DNA from: Campylobacterota bacterium
GTDB taxonomy: Bacteria > Campylobacterota > Campylobacteria > Campylobacterales > Sulfurovaceae
Assembly (NCBI GenBank): GCA_030836805.1
Contig: JAUPLS010000174.1
Coordinates: forward strand, 1 to 39,311
Reading direction: 5' to 3'
DNA length: 39,311 bases
In this document: positions 26,584 to 35,630 of the stretch, one piece after another
Numbering within the stretch: the stretch's first letter is position 1
Layout of the letters: each line of letters starts with the position of its first letter
Notes under the pieces: generated by a model
What the model saw: the letters and a program-made list of their open reading frames with translations, nothing else
The model's database searches: none
What the model was told of the DNA's origin: nothing
Program-made: the position numbers and the translations under genes

Positions 26584-26590
26584 CATTACT

Positions 26591-26935
26591 TTATGGGTAG
26601 AAATGTTTAATAAAATTATATACGGCGGTAGCACTTGCAACGATAGCAGCAACAACAGACATTATAATTGTAATTGCTTTTTTAGCACCTTTTGATTGAG
26701 TTATTAAATCCTCAATGTTTTTCAATGATGTGCCAAAAGTGTCAAAGCGAGCATCCATCTTTTTTTCTCTCTCGTCCATCTTTTTTTCAAACTCATCAAA
26801 ACGGTTATCTAAATCTTTTTGCAAATCTTTGACATTCAATTTGATTTCAATGTCTTGTTTTTCTAAATGCTCAATTTTAACTTGTAATTTTGCAATTTCT
26901 TTCTCAATGTCTTGTGTGCTCATTCCGTCTCTCAA
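26591..26935 (-). CDS. Coiled-coil protein with C-terminal TM anchor
   Basis: Heptad-like charged region followed by ITIIMSVVAAIVASATAVYNFI. Confidence 0.55.
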   Translation of the reverse strand: MRDGMSTQDIEKEIAKLQVKIEHLEKQDIEIKLNVKDLQKDLDNRFDEFEKKMDEREKKMDARFDTFGTSLKNIEDLITQSKGAKKAITIIMSVVAAIVASATAVYNFIKHFYP

Positions 26936-26982
26936 TGCCTAAAATTTTGGTTATTATACTATAAAATGCTTATTGTGTCAAT

Positions 26983-28023
26983 TTAAATTTCTCTATATCT
27001 TAATATACTTCCAGCGGCAACAGTTGATGTGCTTGCCGCAATTTCAGCAGCAGATTGAATGTTTATCGTTCCGCTTGCTGTTGTTGTAAGTATGCATTTA
27101 ATCATACCAAAAACAGTTGCTTGACTTGTTGTTGTTGTGTGTGTTGGTGTTGTTGCGTTTGTTATAGTCTGTTGAGATGTTGTAGCATTAACACCAACAA
27201 AAAATTTTGTGAATCCAGTTGCAAAAGTTGAAAAATCAGCAATTGCAAGAGTATGACCATCAGCAGCAGCATTTGCCAAATTCATTTTTACTTCTATTTC
27301 ATAAGTCTTTCCAGAACCCACAGCAAAAGAAAAGTCTGTTATATTTGCAAGTGTAGTTGTTGAATTTACTGCATCCGCAGAAAGTTTTATATATGTCCAC
27401 GGGTCTGCACTTCCTCCAGACGGTGGCAAGTTAATCCATTTTGATGTTGCTGTGTCATAAAACAACATATCATTGTTTGCCGGTGCTGTTATATTTATGT
27501 CAATTAATTCGCTCAAATTATCAGTTGTAGTTTGATTTATAACAACCTCAACATCATCGCCCGTATTTGTAGCCGCAACACCATTCCCAGTAAAATTTAT
27601 TGATAGTGGTGATTTTGTTAATAATAAGACTTCATCTTTTATTATAACTGTTTTGCTATAAATTGGATTTGGTCGTCTGTCAGTGTAAGATGTCCAAGTT
27701 GAATTTGATGTCACAACTTCATACATTGAAATATAGCCATTAGTAAATCCTATTTGATTTATACTCACCACCCCGGTTGTGGGGTTGCATTCAATATAAT
27801 TTGTTGTGCTTGCAACTAATTCAACAGTGCCATTTGCTATTGTTAAAACGCTATCGCCATTTAACACGCCTCCATAATATCCAAATGTTCTATTTACAGA
27901 TGTTTTTTCTCTTCTTCCTAAGACCATTTGCGCACTCATAGCATCCGCCGCAGCATTAAAAGTTATCTCTTTTTGCTGTTGTGATGAGCTTATTAAATCT
28001 AAATTTGTTATTGAATCAGACAT
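26983..28023 (-). CDS. Tail fibre paralog 2
   Basis: Homologous along its length to 28023-29066. Confidence 0.6.
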   Translation of the reverse strand: MSDSITNLDLISSSQQQKEITFNAAADAMSAQMVLGRREKTSVNRTFGYYGGVLNGDSVLTIANGTVELVASTTNYIECNPTTGVVSINQIGFTNGYISMYEVVTSNSTWTSYTDRRPNPIYSKTVIIKDEVLLLTKSPLSINFTGNGVAATNTGDDVEVVINQTTTDNLSELIDINITAPANNDMLFYDTATSKWINLPPSGGSADPWTYIKLSADAVNSTTTLANITDFSFAVGSGKTYEIEVKMNLANAAADGHTLAIADFSTFATGFTKFFVGVNATTSQQTITNATTPTHTTTTSQATVFGMIKCILTTTASGTINIQSAAEIAASTSTVAAGSILRYREI

Positions 28024-29066
28024 TATGTCACTTCTCTAAATTTAATAAATGAGCCTGTTAAAATATTTACAGCACTTGCAGCCACTTCGCTTGCAAATTT
28101 AAGTTGAAAAGTTCCATTTGCTGAAGGTATTAGTAACGCTTTGAAGTCAATCATATTCGCTCCCGCTGTGTATCCTGTTGTTGCTGTCACTGCTGAATCG
28201 CTTGCAGTCCAAAATCTTTGAAGCTCTGCTGTTGCTGTTGTTGGTATGCGTAAATAATTTGAGTTTGAACCAGCCGCAAAAGATGATGTCAATTTTATAC
28301 CAGTAGTACTTGCTGCTGTTGAAAATAATAAAACACCTTCAATCTCATAAGTAACGCCAGAAGTCTCAGCAAAAGTCAAGCCCACTATATCGGCAAAGGT
28401 GGTGGTTGTATTTGCTTGATCGGCTGTTAATTTTATATAAGTCCAAGGGTCGCCGCTTGTTGTGTTTACTGTGTTGATCCATTTGCCAAGTGCTGAGCTA
28501 TATTTTAAAATTTGATCGTTGGTTGGCGTAGATATTGCCACATCAAGCAATTCGCTTAACTCATCAATTATAGTAACATTTACAGTGACATCATTTCCAA
28601 CCGCTGTTGCTTGAACAGCGCTTCCTGTAAAATTGATCGATGCTGGCGTTCCGGTGAGTGTCGTTCCTTCATCTTTTATTGCAAGTGTTGATGTTTTAGT
28701 ATATAATGGGTTTGGTCTTTTATCTGTCCAAACAGTTTGCAATCCGCCAGATGTTGTGACTTGATACATTGGAATATAGCCAGAAGTAAATGAGCCAGTC
28801 ACAACGCTCACCACCCCGGTTGCAGGGTTGCATTGTATATAATTAACAGCGTTATCTGTCAATGTTACTGTTCCGTTTGCTATATTAAAAACAGAGTCGC
28901 CATTTAAAACGCCGCCATAATAGCCGAATGTCAAACCTGTTGTTGTGCTTGCTCTGCGTCCAAGCAAAGTTGCAGGACTTGCAGCGTCTATCAATGCATT
29001 AGCTGTTGCTTCTTTAGCCGCTTGAGTTGGATTTATTAAGTCTAAATTTGTTGTTGAGTTTGCCAT
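28023..29066 (-). CDS. Tail fibre paralog 1
   Basis: Shared GYYGGVLNGDSV..IANGTV..NYI.CNP.TGVVS...DPWTYIKL. Confidence 0.6.
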   Translation of the reverse strand: MANSTTNLDLINPTQAAKEATANALIDAASPATLLGRRASTTTGLTFGYYGGVLNGDSVFNIANGTVTLTDNAVNYIQCNPATGVVSVVTGSFTSGYIPMYQVTTSGGLQTVWTDKRPNPLYTKTSTLAIKDEGTTLTGTPASINFTGSAVQATAVGNDVTVNVTIIDELSELLDVAISTPTNDQILKYSSALGKWINTVNTTSGDPWTYIKLTADQANTTTTFADIVGLTFAETSGVTYEIEGVLLFSTAASTTGIKLTSSFAAGSNSNYLRIPTTATAELQRFWTASDSAVTATTGYTAGANMIDFKALLIPSANGTFQLKFASEVAASAVNILTGSFIKFREVT

Positions 29067-29115
29067 TTTTTATTCCATTTTTTATATTATAGTCTTTACT
29101 TTATAAAAATTCAAT

Positions 29116-32100
29116 TTATAATGTAACCGTTACTGTTGTGCCAAACCCTCGCCCACGCAAAGTCGATAATTGATAGACTGCAAACTTTACAGAGTTTTGA
29201 TCGCTTCCAAAATCTGTTACTTGTTGAGCGCTTGAGTAGTTTACTGTTGATGTTGTGCTTATTAATGTGCGAACAACTGTTGAACCGTTATAAATATCAA
29301 TCTCATAATTCTCAGCGTCTTCACCTAATGGCACTTCAATTTTATTATTCCATTCATTTGTTATTCTGGAGCGTCTTGTCCAATTCAATTGTATATTGCC
29401 ATCTTGAGCACGCCCCGCAGACAACTCAACTGGTGCATAGCATTCTTGAGCAACGCCCAAATATGTAAATTTTTTAGTCAATGAGTTTGATAAAGTATCG
29501 CCATAGCTCACTGCCTTATAATAACTTTCAATGTCAAAATCAGCACTTGAAAAGTCTAATAAGTCAATAGTGTTGATGTCTAACAAAATAAATCTATCGC
29601 TTGATGTGTGAGTGTTTATGTATTGCTCTGTGCCTTTTTTTCCTCGTAAAAATCCAGTTAATTTATAAGTGTTTTCAGCGGTCAAAACTGCATTTTTAAA
29701 TTGCAATATCTCGTTGCCAATCAAGCACAAATTGCCCCCGTTCAAAACACTCAACTCATCCAAACTTGATAATAAAGAGCTTGTTTTTACAGTGACAGAA
29801 TTACTCTCATCAAATATATAGCCGCCCAGCCAATTGCCCAGAATTGTTGTTGCATAGCCAATTTTTGCATCTCTGGTCAAAGTTCTCCATTGCGTGTATG
29901 TCTTGCCAGCGTCTTTTGATTCCATTAATGCCGCACCTTTCCAACCCGTGCCAACATAACCAGAGCTTGCAACATAGCATCCTCTTTTGTCATCCATATC
30001 ACGCAATAGTGGAATGTCAAGAAATTCAAGATTTGTCGGTGTTATATAGTCAATAGTTTGGTCACGAGATGGAATGCTTGCGCCCACAGCTTCTTGCTGA
30101 TATTTTGTGATGTCTTCGGTTACTGCTGTTATTTTATAGATATCATTTTGTTGCTCAATATCTGTGATGCGTAAAGAATATAAATCGTTATTTTTCCAAA
30201 CACTTATAACAACTGTTGGCTCAAGATACGCATATTTTTTTGGCAATGAAAAAGTTACGGTATTGCGTGATTGCCACGAATCTTGCAACAATACATCAGT
30301 TATTTGTTTCGCTTCGCTACCTGTGAACGACATTGGAAGCTCGATGCTTATAGCATTTACAGCACTTGTATTCTGGCGGCGTGAATATTGCGTGCCAGTT
30401 TGATAATCTCCGTCGAGGTCTTGATAGCTTATAGTTATTTCTGCTGGCAAGTCAACATCTTGTCTTCTTTCAATTTCTAAATTCTCGCCAGCGTCAGCGC
30501 CATAACTATGCGCCGCAACATCACTCATAGGAATTTCAATAACTGTTGCGCCACCTCTTTCAACATATTTCAATTTTCCATCTGATTCAACACCATCGAT
30601 AAAATATGCTTGTTGTAATGGTTCTAAAATTGAGCGCAAAGAATTGCGACGAGCAACCACATAACCATTAATTGTTTTAGTCACACCTTCAACATTTAAC
30701 AAATCAAGACTTTCTCCACTCTTAACAAATAAATCTTTTATAACATCTTTTAAATAAACAGTTGATGCGGTGACTGGTGATATCATTGCGTGATATTCGA
30801 AATATGGCGTATCTCTGCCAAAGCTAAAAACAGTATTATTTTTTACATCAACCATCGTTGAACTTAAATCATAACCGCTATAATCAAATTGCTCAACTGC
30901 TATTCCATCAATCAACTTATAAATTACATAGCCGCTCAAATATCTATCGCATAAATAAATATCTTCGTCACTGTTAGTGATTAGAGTGTTTACGCTTCCT
31001 CCGCTTCCAGTTGCTCCGCTGTAAATTGTTGATACAAAAACAAAGTCATAGTCGTACTTATCAATGCGCCAATTTGTTGAAACTGCTGTGTCTCTATATG
31101 CTATATAATAGTGATTGTCTGTCAATGCTATATCTTTTACATCATAGCCAACTGGCTCATCAACAATTAAAAAAGTATCATTTTCTAAATTCATTAAACT
31201 TATTTTATTTTCAATTGTTAATGAAACAGGTTGAAAAATAGCAATAGCACGATTATTGACTTTTACACCTTTTGAGATTTGAGTATTTATCCACCCCGCC
31301 AAAATTTCTGTATCTTCCAAAATCGAAGTCACTGGCTCATCAAGCAAATTATTAATGTATTTCTTTGTTCCATCGTTCCACATAATAAAACTTTTATGCA
31401 TTGACAAACGAGGAAATAAATTATAATTATAATCTCCTTTGCCAAACACTGAACCATCATCAGTGTTTGAGTAAATTGGATATGTATCTGCATTATAATA
31501 TGCATCATTATAATAAAATTTGTCAATGGTAAAATTTTCCATTTCGATGAATTCGTCAGCAGTTAAAAAACCATACTTTAATGCATTAACTGAATTTTTA
31601 TAAACTTTTGGACTGTCTGCCAATACTTTTGGCATTATATATGTATTTGCGCCAGAGCTTTCATAAACTTTTGATACTTGCACAAATTGTGGTGCTTCTG
31701 TTCCTTCTTTTATAACTTCAAACTCAATGTTTTGTATATGATTTCCATGATCTGCAAGCTGTAAATTATCAAAAACAACATAAGCTGTTCCGCGATATGC
31801 GCTCGTTTTATCTATACCTTCAAGTGCTTGAATTAAAGGATCTGGCATCTGATCTGATGTGCCTTTGTAAATTCTTAATGGAATTTTTTGCGAGGCGAGT
31901 ATGCTTTCATTTGTTGCACTTGCGCCAACATTATATATAAGAACATTATTGATCCAAATTCTTGCAATATCTTTTATAACACCCTCACATAAAGAAACTG
32001 CCAAACTTTGCGAGTATGAGTATGTAATTTGTGTTTGCTCTGGTCCACCTTTTCCAGCTTCTTGTCTATTTTCTGTTTCAATTTTTGGTGTTGACCATAT

Positions 32101-32307
32101 AACATTGCCTCCTATTCGAGCCTTTTTGTAAACTAATGGAACCATATTTCCATAAGTTGAAACTGTGATTTTTAGATCTGATAATTTTGGGCCAACAGCA
32201 TCAGGCAGTTTTTCTGGAAACAAAAGACTACCAACCAACATTCCAACGACACCACCTATGCCGGGGAAAAAGTAATTACCAACTATTGCAAGTGCTTGTG
32301 CTGCCAT
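29116..32307 (-). CDS. Tail tip / host-specificity protein (GTA gp15-like)
   Basis: 1063 aa; IGGNVIWSTP..., YSYSQSLAVSLCEG; synteny with DUF2460/DUF2163/NlpC. Confidence 0.8.
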   Translation of the reverse strand: MAAQALAIVGNYFFPGIGGVVGMLVGSLLFPEKLPDAVGPKLSDLKITVSTYGNMVPLVYKKARIGGNVIWSTPKIETENRQEAGKGGPEQTQITYSYSQSLAVSLCEGVIKDIARIWINNVLIYNVGASATNESILASQKIPLRIYKGTSDQMPDPLIQALEGIDKTSAYRGTAYVVFDNLQLADHGNHIQNIEFEVIKEGTEAPQFVQVSKVYESSGANTYIMPKVLADSPKVYKNSVNALKYGFLTADEFIEMENFTIDKFYYNDAYYNADTYPIYSNTDDGSVFGKGDYNYNLFPRLSMHKSFIMWNDGTKKYINNLLDEPVTSILEDTEILAGWINTQISKGVKVNNRAIAIFQPVSLTIENKISLMNLENDTFLIVDEPVGYDVKDIALTDNHYYIAYRDTAVSTNWRIDKYDYDFVFVSTIYSGATGSGGSVNTLITNSDEDIYLCDRYLSGYVIYKLIDGIAVEQFDYSGYDLSSTMVDVKNNTVFSFGRDTPYFEYHAMISPVTASTVYLKDVIKDLFVKSGESLDLLNVEGVTKTINGYVVARRNSLRSILEPLQQAYFIDGVESDGKLKYVERGGATVIEIPMSDVAAHSYGADAGENLEIERRQDVDLPAEITISYQDLDGDYQTGTQYSRRQNTSAVNAISIELPMSFTGSEAKQITDVLLQDSWQSRNTVTFSLPKKYAYLEPTVVISVWKNNDLYSLRITDIEQQNDIYKITAVTEDITKYQQEAVGASIPSRDQTIDYITPTNLEFLDIPLLRDMDDKRGCYVASSGYVGTGWKGAALMESKDAGKTYTQWRTLTRDAKIGYATTILGNWLGGYIFDESNSVTVKTSSLLSSLDELSVLNGGNLCLIGNEILQFKNAVLTAENTYKLTGFLRGKKGTEQYINTHTSSDRFILLDINTIDLLDFSSADFDIESYYKAVSYGDTLSNSLTKKFTYLGVAQECYAPVELSAGRAQDGNIQLNWTRRSRITNEWNNKIEVPLGEDAENYEIDIYNGSTVVRTLISTTSTVNYSSAQQVTDFGSDQNSVKFAVYQLSTLRGRGFGTTVTVTL

Positions 32308-32308
32308 A

Positions 32309-32752
32309 TTAATCCTTTAAATTTTTGAAACGATAAGCGCCACGAATTCTCTTTTGCCAAACTTCATCTATGTCGTGCTCTGTAACCTTGCGTGCTGTTG
32401 CGAAACTGTGTATAATACGAATAGGGTTGACATTACTAACCATTGCAATATGCTGTGGGTATTGGTCAAATGCGAATATAAGTAAATCGCCCGCCTTCAA
32501 ATCTTCCATATTGATTTTTACAAGGTATTGTTCTATAGTGTTTTTGAATAAATCTTTATCAGGCATAAAACTATAATTTGTTGCTTCTGGCGTCTCGTAT
32601 TCAAAAGTATTTGCAACACCAATGACGAATCCGGCGCAATCAACACCGCCTTTGTGCTTATCAGTTTTCTTCAATCGACCCTGATGCTGGTACTTTGTAT
32701 CAATCCAAGTGTATGCTTCTTCTAATAAGTTTTTTCTATTAAATTCTTTCAT
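32309..32752 (-). CDS. NlpC/P60-type tail peptidase (GTA gp14-like)
   Basis: GVDCAGFVIGV, AGDLLIFAFDQYPQHIAMV motifs. Confidence 0.85.
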   Translation of the reverse strand: MKEFNRKNLLEEAYTWIDTKYQHQGRLKKTDKHKGGVDCAGFVIGVANTFEYETPEATNYSFMPDKDLFKNTIEQYLVKINMEDLKAGDLLIFAFDQYPQHIAMVSNVNPIRIIHSFATARKVTEHDIDEVWQKRIRGAYRFKNLKD

Positions 32753-32754
32753 TT

Positions 32755-33873
32755 TTATGTTCCAGTTATCATTCTATCGTTGCCCGGAATCAAATTGAAT
32801 CCGTAAAAATTTATTATATTATTAAAGCGTCCGTGGCAAGTGCTTGCTAATTTATCGCAACCCGCTGAAATTTTATAAGTGTCGCCCACCTGAATTTGGA
32901 AAACAGCAGCATCATGAATATGAACATAGTTTGGGCGATATGTTTTTATATCAAATTTAAGTCCTGCATTGTTTCCAGTCAGCCATTCCACCACTCCATC
33001 TTTAAAATATTCCGAAACTATTTTTTTAGTTATAACGCCACCGCTTACATAATCAGTGTAAAGCGTGCCATCTGATGATTGAAGGCTAAAAGTGTTATTT
33101 GTCAAGTAAGTCACTGCAAATGTCTTTCCATTTAATTGTGTCATTCCAATAACTTCTGAGAAGGTCACAAACTCGCCAGTCGACAAGCCGTGGTCTGTGC
33201 AGCTTATAACAATTGGATTTGCTTTTGTTGCTCCAGTTATTGTTTTTTGATATGTGCTATTTGTTTGGTTTAAACTTGTATCAATCCAAGAGTGTTGATC
33301 AATCAATTCTTCAACGCTTCCATTAAAAGTATAAGTTGCCAAATCTATACGGCAATTAGAGTCTCCAAGATTGGCAACACAATTCGGTGTATATATACGC
33401 CCAGTTGATTGTTGCAATGCTTGAGTTATTCCTCGCATTTCTGCGTTATATGTATTTCTTGCTGTTTTAATTTGTCCAAGTCTTCCAGATTTTAAAAATA
33501 GATGACCCATTGACAAATCTTCATAATTTACTTCCATAATTTGAACAAAAGCATAATCCCATAATCCTGCTTGTATGTCTGCGTCTGTCATTTGGTCATT
33601 ATTAATAAATGTCACATCTTTTATTGCTGTTGGAACATTGTTCAATGCAGATGTTAATTCTAAATTATCAACACTAAGTCCAGCCGTATTTTTTATGGCT
33701 GAGATGGTGTAACCTGTTGTTGCTTCGTAAAAAACAGATTGATATTCAAGATCTTTGTTTAAATCAGTAAAGCCATAAATATTTCCATCTTTGCGTGTTA
33801 TCTTCCAAAGCGTGCAAATAGTGGTAGTTTCTTGAGCGTAGTGCGCTTTGAGCGCTGCTGACATATTACGCAT
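32755..33873 (-). CDS. DUF2163-like tail protein (GTA gp13-like)
   Basis: C-terminal CDKLASTCHGRFNNIINFYGFNLIPGNDRM. Confidence 0.82.
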   Translation of the reverse strand: MRNMSAALKAHYAQETTTICTLWKITRKDGNIYGFTDLNKDLEYQSVFYEATTGYTISAIKNTAGLSVDNLELTSALNNVPTAIKDVTFINNDQMTDADIQAGLWDYAFVQIMEVNYEDLSMGHLFLKSGRLGQIKTARNTYNAEMRGITQALQQSTGRIYTPNCVANLGDSNCRIDLATYTFNGSVEELIDQHSWIDTSLNQTNSTYQKTITGATKANPIVISCTDHGLSTGEFVTFSEVIGMTQLNGKTFAVTYLTNNTFSLQSSDGTLYTDYVSGGVITKKIVSEYFKDGVVEWLTGNNAGLKFDIKTYRPNYVHIHDAAVFQIQVGDTYKISAGCDKLASTCHGRFNNIINFYGFNLIPGNDRMITGT

Positions 33874-34741
33874 AAGATTTCATCCTTAACTCAACAATTG
33901 TTATATTATCCAATTCAATTAATCCTGATGTTGTAAATCCTGCATTTAGTGTGTCAATATCAAAACGGCAAGGAATATCAAACTCAAATTCGGCGGTTAA
34001 TACATCAGTTGGCTGAGGGAATAATGAAATAGTGGCAAGAACAGAAGCAATAGAATTGCTCACAATTATATCAAATGTAAATTCTGTTGCGTTGTAAACT
34101 GTAAAATATTTGTTGTTTATCGCTGTATTGCCAGATACTCCAGAGATATAAATTATTTGCCCGTTGGTGTATCCGTGCGCCAAACTTGTTGTTATGGTTG
34201 CAGTTGACCCGCCAGTTGTTATTCCAGAGAGGTTTTTTGTATTGGTTGAAATAAAAGACACAACCCCAGTTGTGTAGTCAATTGTGTAGTGAGTTGTCAA
34301 TGTTTGCAATACAGTATTTTTATAAACTTTTAATGTGGCTGACACTGGTTTATATATATCACGATAGAAATTGAATCCGCTGACAAAATAACGCTTTGTC
34401 AGTTGATATGTCATTTTACCTGTGCCAACGCCCTGCCCAAGTCTTCCTGTTGTTGTGCTTGCTGTGTAGTCGTTGAAGTCTTTAAATCTAAAGCCATAAA
34501 ACTTACCTTGGCAAGCATTGAAAAAGTTTTGCAAATTAACGAAGCTTAATGCACCATCTGGTTGTTTTGTCACTGCCCCGGCGTCGATTGAATATATAGA
34601 TCTTGTTTGCGTCCAATTTCTATTGCGCTGTTCAAAGCCGCCATCGTTCTCAATAATGTTTGTTCTGAATTCCATACCACCTCGTGCAAACACTGACAAA
34701 TCTTCTGGAAATCTTGCATTTTCTATAAAACTCATATCCAC
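33866..34741 (-). CDS. DUF2460-like tail protein (GTA gp12-like)
   Basis: FPEDLSVFARGGMEFRTNII...GFRFKDFNDY. Confidence 0.82.
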   Translation of the reverse strand: MDMSFIENARFPEDLSVFARGGMEFRTNIIENDGGFEQRNRNWTQTRSIYSIDAGAVTKQPDGALSFVNLQNFFNACQGKFYGFRFKDFNDYTASTTTGRLGQGVGTGKMTYQLTKRYFVSGFNFYRDIYKPVSATLKVYKNTVLQTLTTHYTIDYTTGVVSFISTNTKNLSGITTGGSTATITTSLAHGYTNGQIIYISGVSGNTAINNKYFTVYNATEFTFDIIVSNSIASVLATISLFPQPTDVLTAEFEFDIPCRFDIDTLNAGFTTSGLIELDNITIVELRMKSYA

Positions 34742-34744
34742 GCC

Positions 34745-34826
34745 CTTATTTTTTACTATAATTATATTTTAAATTTTTTTAAAAAAAAAGCAAAAAACAC
34801 TTTACACGATATAAAAATAGTATAAT
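34745..34826. promoter_or_regulatory. Divergent promoter cassette C
   Basis: Plus: TTTACA (34801)-14-TATAAT (34821). Minus: TTGCTT...TATAAT. Confidence 0.6.
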
Positions 34827-34860
34827 ATATATAGTGTGATACAATAAAAAGGAGAATAAG

Positions 34861-35082
34861 ATGGATAAAAATTTATTGGATAATATAATTGATGAATACT
34901 TTTTAAAAAATGAAATAGGTCTTATTAATATGTTAAGGGGTAAACAAGCTCCAATGGGTCTTTTAGAACAAATTCTTGAAATGCAAAAACAACAAATAGA
35001 AGAAGATATTTTGAAAGAAAAAGAACATCTTGAGAAAGCTATTCCAGAAGCAAAATCAACAACTAAAAAATTAAAAATTTAA
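34861..35082 (+). CDS. Hypothetical protein; shared C-terminal tail (...KAIPEAKSTTKKLKI)
   Basis: Cassette C promoter, AAGGAG RBS. Confidence 0.65.
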   Translation: MDKNLLDNIIDEYFLKNEIGLINMLRGKQAPMGLLEQILEMQKQQIEEDILKEKEHLEKAIPEAKSTTKKLKI

Positions 35083-35092
35083 GGAGAATAAA

Positions 35093-35260
35093 ATGCAAAA
35101 AGTAAATTGGGATAGAATATATTATATACACGAAGAGATTGAAAACTATTTTTTACTTAAAAAACTATTGAAGAATAGAAAAGAAAATAAAGAGACTATC
35201 AAAAAGACTATTGACAACTTGAGAAAAATTAGGGAGGACATATATTATTATGGATACTAA
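35093..35260 (+). CDS. Small hypothetical protein (55 aa)
   Basis: AAGGAGAATAAA RBS; MQKVNWDRIYYIHEEIENYFLLKKLL...; overlaps next start. Confidence 0.5.
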   Translation: MQKVNWDRIYYIHEEIENYFLLKKLLKNRKENKETIKKTIDNLRKIREDIYYYGY

Positions 35261-35630
35261 AATGCAAAACATTGACATTATAAACGAATATCTAAAAGAT
35301 GTAAACTGTATTTTAAAAGTTAAGCAGAACAGTGAAAGATTCAAAGATTTAAGCTTTGCCAATTATAGTATTCAAGTGAAGTTTGTTGGTGGCGGTGGTT
35401 TTACTTTTACAGTTTACGAAGAATTAAAAAGCAAGACTGTTGAAGATTTAATAAGTGTTATACTTTCAAATTTGGATTACTTGAAAGACTATGACGATTA
35501 TGACAATCGTATGATTGAGTTTGCCAATAAAATAAATGAGGTATATGATTTTTTAGAGTGCTATGAGTATAACACAACTTGCAAATATATAAAAGAAAAT
35601 AATAAAAGTATTGACAGATTAAAAATTTAG
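35250..35630 (+). CDS. Hypothetical protein; shared C-terminal tail (...SIDRLKI)
   Basis: Coupled to upstream ORF; stop overlaps convergent tape-measure stop. Confidence 0.6.
   Translation: MDTKMQNIDIINEYLKDVNCILKVKQNSERFKDLSFANYSIQVKFVGGGGFTFTVYEELKSKTVEDLISVILSNLDYLKDYDDYDNRMIEFANKINEVYDFLECYEYNTTCKYIKENNKSIDRLKI

Noticed and set aside
29136-32131. Plus-strand ORFs within the gp15-like tail gene
   Set aside because: Antisense shadow ORFs in a confident 1063-aa CDS.
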